DNA from: Desulfocapsaceae bacterium
GTDB lineage: Bacteria > Desulfobacterota > Desulfobulbia > Desulfobulbales > Desulfocapsaceae
Assembly: GCA_030653035.1 (NCBI GenBank)
Contig: JAUSAB010000061.1
Coordinates: forward strand, 1 to 40,515
Reading direction: 5' to 3'
DNA: 40,515 bases
Below the pieces are notes generated by a model. It made no database searches and had not been told where the DNA came from. It saw nothing but the letters and a program-made list of their open reading frames with translations. Every line of letters starts with the position of its first letter. Within the stretch, counting starts at the first letter, position 1. This document shows, in pieces, positions 8,667-17,205 of this stretch. Position numbers and translations under genes: made by a program.

Positions 8667-9315
8667 TTCCTTCACACCTCAGCATTTCTGACTATACTAT
8701 ATTTTTTCTTGTACCCCGCAAAAAAGGCTTGAACGTCTGACTTTGCATCAAGACAAAAACGACAAACGTAAAGACAGTTTACTTCCTTCAGCAATAAATC
8801 GCATTATTTTGTAGCATTAAAAAAAAGAACAGGGTATTATGTTAGAAATATATAAAATAATTCTAAGCACATTCTTTTCTCGTCACCTCGCCGCTGTGTT
8901 TCCTGCATCGTTCAATGTCGTTAAAGTTTTTGCTGATCACTTACCAGAAAGAAAATCCTTTATTAGCATGACAATCTTTCTGTAGCATTACTGAGCCCCT
9001 ATACGGCAAAGAGTACAATTATCGCCTCCTCATTTGCAGTAACACAAAGACAGAATAGAAACAGGAACAAAGGCACCGGCACATTGAAATTGTTTGCTGA
9101 CTACTATTCGATCAATCTCACAACCCCATTGACGACTAACAATACATTCCGATCAGAATCAAATTCTTCCACACCCCGCTGGCATATTTCCCCCAAAACC
9201 AGAGCGTGCTTTTCGGGTCTATACAAAGAACAATTCATGCTTCATCTACATCCAGGCACTTTAAAACCAGGACAAGAGAAGCAACACAAGCAGTACCAAA
9301 TCACAAGGAGTTTTA
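8667..9315. other. Long gene-free leader upstream of rhlE
   Basis: This AT-rich interval of about 650 bases lies between two divergent genes, thiE and the helicase. No frame with a ribosome site or recognisable protein is present. It contains a repeated decamer, TGTAGCATTA, at 8810-8819 and 8981-8990. Cold-inducible helicase genes commonly have long structured 5' leaders; whether this is one cannot be settled by eye. It could also hold a small RNA. Confidence 0.4.
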
Positions 9316-10575
9316 ATGAGTTTTACAGTTTTTAATTTTCACCCGCACATCGTCACCGCCATTCAGAAAAGTGGCTACACTGTACCCACACCCATTCAAC
9401 TGCAGGCGATACCACCTGTTCTCGAAGGTCGCGATCTTCTTGGCTTGGCCCAAACCGGAACCGGAAAAACGGCCGCATTCGTGCTTCCCACCCTGCAACG
9501 TCTTCTTGATGGTCCCAGAAAAAGTGTCAGGGCCCTGATCGTGGCCCCCACCCGGGAGCTGGCTGAACAGATTCACAGTTACATTGAAAAAATGGCCCAT
9601 CTCACCAATCTACGCAGTGCCGTCATTTATGGTGGCGTCAGCAAGCTGACACAGGCCAAGAAAATTCGTGCAGGAGTAGAAATTATTGTTGCCTGCCCAG
9701 GACGTCTGCTTGATCACGTCAACGACCGGGCAATCAACCTCGCCAATATTGAGATACTCATTCTTGACGAAGCCGATCATATGTTTGACAAAGGATTTTT
9801 ACCAGACATTCGCCGGATATTGAAACATATCCCCAAAAAGCGCCAGTCACTTGTTTTTTCGGCAACAATGCCCAAAGAGATCCGTCACCTCGCCGAGGAT
9901 ATCCTCAATAATCCTGCTACAGTACAGATAAATCATACCCAGGCGGCTGCATCCATCAGCCATGCATTGATTCCGGTTGCCCAAAATCGCAAGACTGAAT
10001 TGTTGAAGAATCTCCTCGAACAAAAGGGGATGACAACGACCTTGGTCTTTACCAAAACAAAATACAAGGCCAAGAATGTTGCCCAGCAACTGGAAAACTC
10101 CGGTTACCGTGCGACTTCCCTGCAAGGCAATTTATCACAGAGCAAAAGACAACAAGCCCTGGATGGCTTCAAGAGCGGTACATTCAATATCCTGGTGGCA
10201 ACCGATATCGCCGCCCGAGGTATTGATGTCTCCGGAATCTCGCATGTCATCAATTATGATGTTCCCGATACTCCCGAGGCCTATACCCATCGCACTGGTC
10301 GTACCGGTCGTGCAGCATGCACTGGTGAGGCGTTCACCTTTATGACTGCTGATGATGACAAGATGATTAAGCTGATTGAACAAACTCTTGGCAAGAAAAT
10401 CCTCCGTGAGACCGTGTCCGGTTTTAATTTTGACGCCCAGGATAAGAATGCCGCAGCAAAAGACGTGGGCGCAAGGACATGGAATAAGAAAAAAACAACC
10501 TCAACAACGAGCACCCCTAAGCATAAACGTGCCAAAGCAGTTGATTTTGGTGTCTCCACATTTTCAAAACGATAA
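9316..10575 (+). CDS. rhlE: DEAD-box RNA helicase, RhlE-like
   Basis: This ATP-dependent RNA-unwinding protein belongs to the class acting in ribosome assembly and RNA decay. All core motifs are seen in the 419 residues: the Q motif (F...TPIQ, about 6-28), AQTGTGKT (45-52), PTRELAEQ (79-86), CPGRLLD, DEAD (151-154), SAT (182-184), ATDIAARGIDV (295-305) and HRTGRTGR (325-332). The C-terminal tail (about 375-419) is short and basic, as in the RhlE group. AAGGAG supports the ATG. The next gene encodes a cold-shock protein, which suggests joint induction at low temperature (inference). Confidence 0.93.
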   Translation: MSFTVFNFHPHIVTAIQKSGYTVPTPIQLQAIPPVLEGRDLLGLAQTGTGKTAAFVLPTLQRLLDGPRKSVRALIVAPTRELAEQIHSYIEKMAHLTNLRSAVIYGGVSKLTQAKKIRAGVEIIVACPGRLLDHVNDRAINLANIEILILDEADHMFDKGFLPDIRRILKHIPKKRQSLVFSATMPKEIRHLAEDILNNPATVQINHTQAAASISHALIPVAQNRKTELLKNLLEQKGMTTTLVFTKTKYKAKNVAQQLENSGYRATSLQGNLSQSKRQQALDGFKSGTFNILVATDIAARGIDVSGISHVINYDVPDTPEAYTHRTGRTGRAACTGEAFTFMTADDDKMIKLIEQTLGKKILRETVSGFNFDAQDKNAAAKDVGARTWNKKKTTSTTSTPKHKRAKAVDFGVSTFSKR

Positions 10576-10616
10576 GAATTAAAAAAAGAATGACCCAAGA
10601 ATTACTTGAGGCAAGC

Positions 10617-10644
10617 CGCCAACCTGTTTATCAATAGGTTGGCG
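10617..10644 (+). repeat. Hairpin between rhlE and the cold-shock gene
   Basis: Perfect 9-bp arms CGCCAACCT / AGGTTGGCG enclose a 10-base loop. The following sequence TTATTAAAA lacks a proper T tract, so it is either a weak terminator or attenuator, or a processing/stability hairpin that lets part of the rhlE transcript continue into the csp gene 50 bases downstream. Confidence 0.6.
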
Positions 10645-10694
10645 TTATTAAAAAAAAGTTTCCAGATGGAAGCAAGTACAAAGGAGTAGTAAAA

Positions 10695-10895
10695 ATGGCA
10701 GAAGGTACAGTAAAATGGTTTAATGATTCTAAAGGTTTTGGCTTTATTGAGCAGGATGGTGGAAAGGATGTTTTCGTTCACCACTCTGCAATTCAGGGAG
10801 CCGGCTTCAAATCTCTTGATGAGGGCGCACGAGTCCGCTTTGACGTAGTTGATGGCGCTAAAGGCCCAGCAGCTGAAAACGTTACCAAGCTGTAA
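10695..10895 (+). CDS. Cold-shock protein, CspA family
   Basis: This is a 66-residue single cold-shock domain that binds single-stranded RNA/DNA and acts as an RNA chaperone. The sequence has [20 protein letters not shown] with RNP1 (KGFGFIE) and RNP2 (DVFVHHSAI), and ends at the usual AENVTKL. The ribosome site AAGGAG is strong. It is followed by a strong terminator. It lies next to a DEAD-box helicase, the usual functional partner in cold adaptation. Confidence 0.97.
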   Translation: MAEGTVKWFNDSKGFGFIEQDGGKDVFVHHSAIQGAGFKSLDEGARVRFDVVDGAKGPAAENVTKL

Positions 10896-10910
10896 GAACC
10901 ATTAGATAGT

Positions 10911-10948
10911 AACAAGAAAGCCCTGCAAATTTGTGGGGCTTTCTTGTT
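10911..10948 (+). terminator. Rho-independent terminator after csp
   Basis: A long stem AACAAGAAAGCCC / GGGCTTTCTTGTT (10911-10923 and 10936-10948) encloses a loop of about 12 bases, with a T-rich 3' arm. The symmetry means it may act in both directions. Confidence 0.85.
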
Positions 10949-10997
10949 ATCAATTTATCCTGAAAAGTTTCACAGGGTATTTTCACAGGAGACTATT

Positions 10998-11159
10998 GTG
11001 GCTAAACGGACAAATTACCAAGGCGAAAAAAGAGCCAAGGAATTAAATAGATTAAAGAAACAAAGCGAAAAAGAAGAAAGAAAAAAAAATAACACCAATG
11101 ACCAATCCGATGAAACCCTGCAACCAGACGACGAAACACCAGCAGTAACAAATGACTAA
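10998..11159 (+). CDS. Small highly charged conserved-type protein
   Basis: This 53-residue protein starts at GTG 10998, chosen because of the AGGAGA ribosome site seven bases upstream; the frame extends further upstream into the csp terminator, but without support. The N-terminal half is very basic and helical (AKRTNYQGEKRAKELNRLKK), and the C-terminal half is acidic and disordered (DQSDETLQPDDETPAVTND). Short Lys/Arg/Glu proteins with this N-terminal pattern are widespread in proteobacteria, but I know no assigned function. A nucleic-acid or ribosome association is only a guess from charge and from the neighbouring csp gene. Confidence 0.65.
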   Translation: MAKRTNYQGEKRAKELNRLKKQSEKEERKKNNTNDQSDETLQPDDETPAVTND

Positions 11160-11223
11160 AAACACAACAATACTTATCTTATCAATCTCTTACAAATAAA
11201 CTACCAACACTGCACAGCATAAC

Positions 11224-13899
11224 TCACTGGCCCTTGGCTAGGCTTTTTCCTGTCTCAAAATTCACCACAAGAGGAACATCCAAGGTTAAGGCCTCCTCCA
11301 TTGCCAGCCTGACAATCTTTTTTGTTTCCTCCAGCTCCATTTCAGGTAATTCAAAAACCAGTTCATCATGAATTTGAAGAAGAAGACGCGCGCCAAGCCC
11401 TTCTTTTATTAAAGCCTCAGCCACTTTTATCATGGCAAGCTTCACAATATCAGCTGCCGTTCCCTGAATAGGTGTATTGATGGCAGTTCGTTCCGCAAAC
11501 TCACGATCCGTTTTATTTTTGGCATTAATTTCAGGCAATATCCGGCGCCGATGCAGCAAGGTGGTCACGAAACCATCAACCCGCGCCCTTTCGACAATGG
11601 CCTCCATAAATTGCTTCACCCCGCCGTACAGCTGAAAATAACGATCAATAAAGGCTTGGGCCTCTTTTCTGCTGATGTTAAGCTGACCGGCAAGTCCAAA
11701 ACTACTCATCCCGTAAACAATACCAAAGTTAATGGTCTTGGCCACCCTCCGCATCTCAGGCGTAAGCAGGAATGGTGAGATGGAAAAAAGCTGTGCCGCA
11801 GTCCGGGCGTGAATATCACCACCACTCCGAAAGGCCTGAAGCAAGACAACATCCTGCGAGTAATGGGCAAGAACACGTAAATCAATCTGTGAATAATCGG
11901 CCGACAAAAAAACCAACCCATCCGCCGGAACAAAGGCCCCGCGAATACGGTTTCCTTCTTCTGAGCGAATGGGGATATTCTGCAGATTGGGATTACTGGA
12001 TGAAAGTCTGCCCGTGGCGGTTACCGTCTGATTAAAAGAGGTATGAACCCGACCAGACACCGGATCAATCAGCTCTCGCAACTTCTCGACATAGGTTGAC
12101 TGCAACTTGGCAAGATTCCGATAATTCGTGATCTTGGCCGGCAGTTCATGACTTAACGCCAATTTCTCCAGAACCTTCATATCGGTTGAATAGCCGGTTT
12201 TAGTCTTTCGGCCATAGGGGAGATGCAGTTCATCAAACAAGATCTCGCCCAATTGCTTGGGAGACTGGATATTAAACTCTCTCCCGGCCAGCCGATAAAT
12301 ATCCTGTTCCAGAAGCAGCAGCTTTCCCTTGAATTCAACCGACAATTCATCGAGAATCTGGGTGGAAACACAGATCCCGGCAAGCTCCATTTCGGCCAGA
12401 ATCGGAATCAGTGGAATCTCCACCTCAAAGAAGAGTGCGGAAAGTTCCAGCTTCTGCAGGTCAGGTTCAAACTCCTGCCAGAGACTTAGCGCCCCATAGA
12501 CATCTTCACAACTATAATCCCGGGCCGACTCCATTGCCACAAAAGCAAAGGCATCTTCCCGGGTCTCCCCATGCACCACCGCTGTAAACGAGGTGAGCGT
12601 AAGCCCGATATCCAGACACAAATCGTCCAATTTATAAGAACGCCTGGTGGGTTCAACCAGATAAGCGGCTATCATGGTGTCAATAAGCTGACCACCAAGA
12701 CGGATACCCCAGTTCTGCCGAATCACCGAATAATCATACTTGATATTATGCCCAAGTTTCGGCAGATCATTGGCCTCAAGAAAGGGCCGGAGACGCCCCA
12801 TCACAAGGGCCGAGTCAAGCTGAGCAGAGAGCCGTGTCCCCTCTTTATCCTGATGGTTCAGCGGGATATACCAAGCTTCTTGTAAATCCACACAGATGGA
12901 GATACCAACAAGCTTAGCTGTCCGCGCACAGATCGAGGTGGTCTCGGTATCGAGCACCAGCAGCGACGCCTGCGCTAAAACCTGCTCCAATTTCCGCAAC
13001 TGTTCTTCACTCTGGACCAAAGAAAATCCATCGGTGGCAATAGGCCGGCCCTGTTTTTTCTCCTCAATCAAGCTGGTGAATTCCAGTGTTTTATACAGGC
13101 TCTGCAGTTGCTCATTATCAGGAGAAGGCAGTTTATAGGCATCCAGAGTCTCAGGAAGCTGCAGGTCTTCCTTGAGGCGAATCAACTCTCTGGCTAGAAA
13201 GGCTGTCTTCCGGTTCTGGGCAAGACGTTCCTGCATCTTCGATTTTTTCATCCCCTCCAGATGGGCATAAATCCCCTCGAGGGTCCCATACTGATTAATC
13301 AGCGTCTCCGCCGTCTTTGGCCCGATACCGGGAACCCCAGGAATATTGTCAGAGCTGTCACCAATCAGGGCAAAACAGTCCAAAAGCTGATCGGGCCCCA
13401 CATTATACTTATCACGCACCGCCTGACAGTCCATGACCCTGTCCTTCATGGGCTCCCAAACTGTTACCTGCTCCCCTACCAGTTGCAACAGATCCTTGTC
13501 GCCGGAAACCACAATCACCTTGTGACCTTGCCTGCTCAATTGTCTGGCTGCAGAGGCAATAATGTCATCAGCCTCAACCCCGGGTATTTCAAAGGAACAG
13601 ATATTAAAGGCTTGCACCAGTTGCTTAATATAGGGAATCTGAACCTGCAGATCTTCAGGCATGGCAACCCTGTTGGCCTTATAGGCAGCATACATTTCAT
13701 GCCGAAACACCAGCCCCCGGCTGTCATAAGCCACTGCCAGATAAACAGGATTTTTCTCCCGCAGGATACGGCGCAGGATATTCATGAAGCCAAATACGGC
13801 ATGGGTGGGTAAGCCCTGACTCGTGGTCAGAGGGGTAATGGCATGGTAAGCCCGATAAATGTAGGCGCTGCCATCAATAAGATAGACTTCATTTGTCAC
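11224..13899 (-). CDS. polA: DNA polymerase I
   Basis: PolA fills gaps and removes RNA primers in replication and repair. The 891 residues contain three complete domains. The 5' nuclease (1-~290) has LIDGSAYIYRAYHAI, SGDKDLLQL and ALIGDSSDNIPGVPGIGPKTA. The 3'-5' proofreading domain has all its metal ligands: D317/E319 in LDTETTS, D389 in NIKYDYS, and Y462/D466. The polymerase has motif A SADYSQIDLRVLAHYS (D668), motif B RRVAKTINFGIVYG and motif C QIHDELVFE (D845). The start is a GTG at 13899 with AGGAG upstream. It converges with the small basic gene and lies 36 bases downstream of nadA, so it may be cotranscribed with it. Confidence 0.98.
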   Translation of the reverse strand: MTNEVYLIDGSAYIYRAYHAITPLTTSQGLPTHAVFGFMNILRRILREKNPVYLAVAYDSRGLVFRHEMYAAYKANRVAMPEDLQVQIPYIKQLVQAFNICSFEIPGVEADDIIASAARQLSRQGHKVIVVSGDKDLLQLVGEQVTVWEPMKDRVMDCQAVRDKYNVGPDQLLDCFALIGDSSDNIPGVPGIGPKTAETLINQYGTLEGIYAHLEGMKKSKMQERLAQNRKTAFLARELIRLKEDLQLPETLDAYKLPSPDNEQLQSLYKTLEFTSLIEEKKQGRPIATDGFSLVQSEEQLRKLEQVLAQASLLVLDTETTSICARTAKLVGISICVDLQEAWYIPLNHQDKEGTRLSAQLDSALVMGRLRPFLEANDLPKLGHNIKYDYSVIRQNWGIRLGGQLIDTMIAAYLVEPTRRSYKLDDLCLDIGLTLTSFTAVVHGETREDAFAFVAMESARDYSCEDVYGALSLWQEFEPDLQKLELSALFFEVEIPLIPILAEMELAGICVSTQILDELSVEFKGKLLLLEQDIYRLAGREFNIQSPKQLGEILFDELHLPYGRKTKTGYSTDMKVLEKLALSHELPAKITNYRNLAKLQSTYVEKLRELIDPVSGRVHTSFNQTVTATGRLSSSNPNLQNIPIRSEEGNRIRGAFVPADGLVFLSADYSQIDLRVLAHYSQDVVLLQAFRSGGDIHARTAAQLFSISPFLLTPEMRRVAKTINFGIVYGMSSFGLAGQLNISRKEAQAFIDRYFQLYGGVKQFMEAIVERARVDGFVTTLLHRRRILPEINAKNKTDREFAERTAINTPIQGTAADIVKLAMIKVAEALIKEGLGARLLLQIHDELVFELPEMELEETKKIVRLAMEEALTLDVPLVVNFETGKSLAKGQ

Positions 13900-13935
13900 A
13901 AGATGCTCCTGGAGTCCAGAAAAAAGGTTAACCGC

Positions 13936-15036
13936 TCAAATAGAAAGCATCTGTTCAAGGGATTTGCGGGCCTGAACAGCCACATCCGGCGCTACCTTTA
14001 TCTGGTTCACCACTCTGCCTGCGGCCAGATTATCCAGAAGCCAAAGCAGACTCACTGGTTGATTGCAGTCCATCGTTGTACACAGGCAAGGCGATGCGGC
14101 AAGAAGATGGATTTCTTTGTCCGGATGCTGCCGCTGTAGACGCGAGACCAGATTCATCTCAGTGCCAATGGCCCATTTGCTGCCGGCCGGTGACTTATTG
14201 ACTGCGGCGATAATAGCCTCTGTTGACCCATAATGATCTGCGACCTGAACAACTTCACTGGCACACTCAGGATGAACCATAATCTTGATATCCGGCACAT
14301 GCAGACGCCACCGACGCACGTGATCAGGTAAAAACCGCATATGGACTTCACAATACCCATCCCAGAGCAGGATCCTGGCCCGCCGCAACTGCTCCACACT
14401 GTTGCCACCCAGGAGTTCCCCCCGACGCCAGACGCAAATCTGATCCGCAGGTATGCCAAGGGCCAGTGCCGAGTTCCTCCCAAGATGTTCATCAGGAAAG
14501 AAAAAAACCTTTTCCCCTTTGGCCAAGGCCCACTCGAGAACACGTTCGGCATTGGAAGAGGTACATACAGATCCTCCCCGCTCTCCGACAAAGGCCTTGA
14601 TTGCAGCCGATGAATTCACATAGGTCACCGGCACCAAGGCCTCCTCATTCTGAACAATTCCTGCCTGCACCAGATCCCGGTAAGCCATACTGACGGCACC
14701 CACCGTCGCCATATCAGCCATGGGACAACCGGCATGAAGATGAGGCAGCATTACCTTCTGATGGGAGCGAGCCAGAATATCAGCAGACTCGGCCATGAAA
14801 TGGACGCCACAAAACACTATAAATTCAGGGCCATGGATCGCAGCAGCCTCACGGGCAAGTTTCAAAGAATCCCCGACAAGATCAGCGAACCGAAACATAT
14901 TTTCCTGCTGATAATGATGACAGAGGATGAGTAGACGGCCAGCCAGCTCTTTTTTCCGCTCGGCTATTCTTATAAAGATCTCCCGCTCAGACAGACTAAA
15001 ATATTCCGCCTCGATTTCCGGTTGCTGCAAAGACAT
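13936..15036 (-). CDS. nadA: Quinolinate synthase
   Basis: NadA condenses iminoaspartate with dihydroxyacetone phosphate to form quinolinate for NAD synthesis, using a [4Fe-4S] cluster. The 366-residue sequence has the three-fold family pattern: LILCHHYQ near 37-43, FCGVHFMAE (Cys76), VNSSAAIKA, SVCTSSNA (Cys158), FFPDEHLGRNSA, HPECASEV and CTTMD (Cys319). The three Cys positions match the cluster ligands. No nadB or nadC is adjacent. The ATG is preceded by a GGGGGTG ribosome-site-like sequence. Confidence 0.96.
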   Translation of the reverse strand: MSLQQPEIEAEYFSLSEREIFIRIAERKKELAGRLLILCHHYQQENMFRFADLVGDSLKLAREAAAIHGPEFIVFCGVHFMAESADILARSHQKVMLPHLHAGCPMADMATVGAVSMAYRDLVQAGIVQNEEALVPVTYVNSSAAIKAFVGERGGSVCTSSNAERVLEWALAKGEKVFFFPDEHLGRNSALALGIPADQICVWRRGELLGGNSVEQLRRARILLWDGYCEVHMRFLPDHVRRWRLHVPDIKIMVHPECASEVVQVADHYGSTEAIIAAVNKSPAGSKWAIGTEMNLVSRLQRQHPDKEIHLLAASPCLCTTMDCNQPVSLLWLLDNLAAGRVVNQIKVAPDVAVQARKSLEQMLSI

Positions 15037-15158
15037 ATAAAAACACCCCCGTAAAAATCATTCTGAAACATAACATCTGAGAAAAACATAAAAAGGCCTT
15101 GTACCACTGCCGCCCCTTTCTCACAAGAAGAATAAGGGAGAATCTCCTTCCACTAATA

Positions 15159-15195
15159 CAAAAGGGCCCGCACAGAACTATTCCATGCCGGGCCC
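15159..15195 (-). terminator. Rho-independent terminator of the HPF-CSD gene
   Basis: Read on the minus strand, GGGCCCG and CGGGCCC (15195-15189 and 15170-15164) form a GC-rich stem, followed by TTTTGT. It lies 27 bases after the stop of the gene at 15222. Confidence 0.75.
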
Positions 15196-15221
15196 CGGTT
15201 CATATTCTTCTCTCTTGCAAA

Positions 15222-15755
15222 CTATCTGGCAACACGCACCCAAGAGGCCTGGGGTCCTTTATCACCAATGGTTTCGCCATATGTGACCTCATCTCCTTCT
15301 TTCAACTGGTCTAACGCTATGTCTTTCAAGGCATTTTCGTGAAAATAAATTTCACGCTCATCCGGAGTAACAATGAATCCGTACGATTCAAAAGGCGATA
15401 CCTTACGCACAACCCCAAAGCTATCAACCTCCATACCACCATCCAAGCCCTTCTGATCTTTCCGTTTTTTGCGCAGAATTTCTTTTAACTGCAACGACAG
15501 TACATCAAATGCATCCACCAGAAGAGTGCCCATATTTTCGCCCTTTCTGGAGACGACAACGGTATCGTTTGGCACTGAGGCCACCACTTTCAGTTCGAAC
15601 CCCCCCTCTTTGTGGTGTTTCGTCGCCTCAATTGAAACACGAAGATGGAGGACAAAATTCGCATAGTGACGAACCAATTTTTCTTTTTCTTCCTCTATCC
15701 TCTCCTGCCAACCTTTTCGCAACTCTACGTTCCTGGTTTCAACCTTCAGTTCCAT
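15222..15755 (-). CDS. HPF/RaiA ribosome-hibernation domain fused to a cold-shock domain
   Basis: This 177-residue protein has two recognisable parts. Residues 1-~100 match the HPF/RaiA (YfiA) fold: the MELKVETRNVEL strand, a helix, the LHLRVSIEATKHHKEGGFEL strands and a C-terminal helix AFDVLSLQLKEILRKK. HPF proteins bind the 30S decoding centre and silence idle ribosomes. Residues ~110-177 form a cold-shock OB fold with degenerate RNP1 (SYGFIVTP) and RNP2 (EIYFHENAL), ending in KGPQASWVRV. A fusion would put an RNA-binding module on a ribosome-silencing factor; this role is inference. The start is backed by GGAGGG. It has its own terminator and a perfect palindrome 55 bases upstream. Confidence 0.88.
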   Translation of the reverse strand: MELKVETRNVELRKGWQERIEEEKEKLVRHYANFVLHLRVSIEATKHHKEGGFELKVVASVPNDTVVVSRKGENMGTLLVDAFDVLSLQLKEILRKKRKDQKGLDGGMEVDSFGVVRKVSPFESYGFIVTPDEREIYFHENALKDIALDQLKEGDEVTYGETIGDKGPQASWVRVAR

Positions 15756-15809
15756 ATAGTCCCTCCATTTAGGGTTCCCTGGAAATTTTCAAAAAACCCT
15801 TTATGCCTT

Positions 15810-15835
15810 AATAACGATTTATAAAAATCGTTATT
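15810..15835. promoter_or_regulatory. Perfect 11-bp inverted repeat upstream of the HPF-CSD gene
   Basis: AATAACGATTT (15810-15820) and AAATCGTTATT (15825-15835) are exact reverse complements with a 4-base spacer. It lies between the end of rodA and the start of the HPF-CSD gene. It lacks a following T tract on either strand, which fits an operator or leader hairpin better than a terminator. Confidence 0.55.
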
Positions 15836-16015
15836 ATCAACATGTGCCCCACGGCACATTCCCTGGCCATGTTTGCTCCGCAACTTCTGGAACGAAACTT
15901 GCCTTCACTTTCATTATATTCCTCTCAAGCTGATAATCAAGTCTCTCGCAATTCTTTTACCATAAAAAGTAGAAATATTTTCATACCATCCCCCCTTGTA
16001 TCTACCCCCACCCCC

Positions 16016-17146
16016 TCACAAATCACAACTTTCAAGGGTCGATTCTGTCTGAAATCGGCGCATCCGAACATTCATCAATATCCCCATCCCCAACAAGGTG
16101 GTCAACAGGGAAGAGCCACCATAACTGAACAATGGCAAAGGGATCCCCACCACAGGAAGAAACCCAAGTATCATCAATAGATTTATTACGGCCTGCCAGA
16201 AAATAAGCGCGACCACACCAAAAGCAAGAAACAGGCCAAAACGATCTCTTGCTGACATAGCCACATGCAGCCCCCAAAAAAGCATAAAAAAATAAACAGC
16301 TAAAAAAAAGAAACTTCCCACAAATCCCCATTCTTCACACCAGACAGAAAAGGCGAAATCCGTATGCCTCTCCGGCAAAAAATGAAGATGCCCCTGGGTT
16401 CCTTCCATATATCCCCGACCAAAAAGACCACCACTCCCCACCGCAATCTTTGATTGCAGGATCTGATACCCTTCCCCCATGGAATCTTTCACGGGATGCA
16501 ATAAAGTTTCCACCCTTTGTTTCTGATAAGGTTTTAAAACAAACAGCCAGCCAAGCACTGCCAAGGCTATACCTGACAACCCCAGAATAATATAACTCGA
16601 AAGGCGAAGCTTGGCGAAAACCGTCATAGAAATAAAAATAATAACAAACATCAGCGCCGTGCCCAGATCTGGTTGGACCAGGATCAAAAGGAAAGGAACA
16701 GCCATAAGAATGATGGGAGTGATCAGATCCTGAATAGAATAACCGTTCGCAACCTCTTTTCGAGAATAATAACTGGCCAGCGTAATCACCATCATCAACT
16801 TGGCGGGCTCGGAAGGTTGCAACTGAAAAAAACCAAGGTTAATCCAACGCTGAGCCCCACCAGCACTATTACCAACAAAGTCAACAAGCACGAGCAGCAC
16901 TATAACCACAATATAGATGGGATAATTCCATAATTGGAGCTCTTTATAATCAAAGCTGATCAAAAAGATGATGCCGGCCACACCCATCAACAAAAGATAA
17001 CATTGCTTGAGGTAAGGCGGCACTCCCCCCAGTGGTGGATAGGTGGCGCTGTACAGGTTGAGAAACGCCATGCCACAAACCATGAATAATAAAGACAAGA
17101 GCACCCAATCAAAGTTCATGAAAAAACGTCTATCAACGCAAAACAT
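16016..17146 (-). CDS. rodA: Peptidoglycan glycosyltransferase RodA
   Basis: RodA is the SEDS-family polymerase that extends glycan strands during cell elongation, working with PBP2. The 376-residue protein has about ten TM segments. It carries the SEDS signatures GNSAGGAQRWINLGFFQLQP, EPAKL, LVQPDLGTALM, GSGGLFGRGYMEGTQ, LPERHTDFAF, EEWGFVGS and LFSYGGSS. The start ATG at 17146 is preceded by GGAAGGG; a later ATG (17119) has no ribosome site. It is the last gene of the mre cluster, 59 bases after mrdA. Confidence 0.97.
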   Translation of the reverse strand: MFCVDRRFFMNFDWVLLSLLFMVCGMAFLNLYSATYPPLGGVPPYLKQCYLLLMGVAGIIFLISFDYKELQLWNYPIYIVVIVLLVLVDFVGNSAGGAQRWINLGFFQLQPSEPAKLMMVITLASYYSRKEVANGYSIQDLITPIILMAVPFLLILVQPDLGTALMFVIIFISMTVFAKLRLSSYIILGLSGIALAVLGWLFVLKPYQKQRVETLLHPVKDSMGEGYQILQSKIAVGSGGLFGRGYMEGTQGHLHFLPERHTDFAFSVWCEEWGFVGSFFFLAVYFFMLFWGLHVAMSARDRFGLFLAFGVVALIFWQAVINLLMILGFLPVVGIPLPLFSYGGSSLLTTLLGMGILMNVRMRRFQTESTLESCDL

Positions 17147-17205
17147 TTTTTACCCTTCCATAAAAGAATTTTGAGGCCGTTCAACAATGAGCATTACGAT
17201 TCTCC

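Noticed and set aside
9084-9335. 83-codon frame upstream of and overlapping rhlE
   Set aside because: No ribosome site, low-complexity polar sequence, and it runs into the well-supported rhlE start in another frame.
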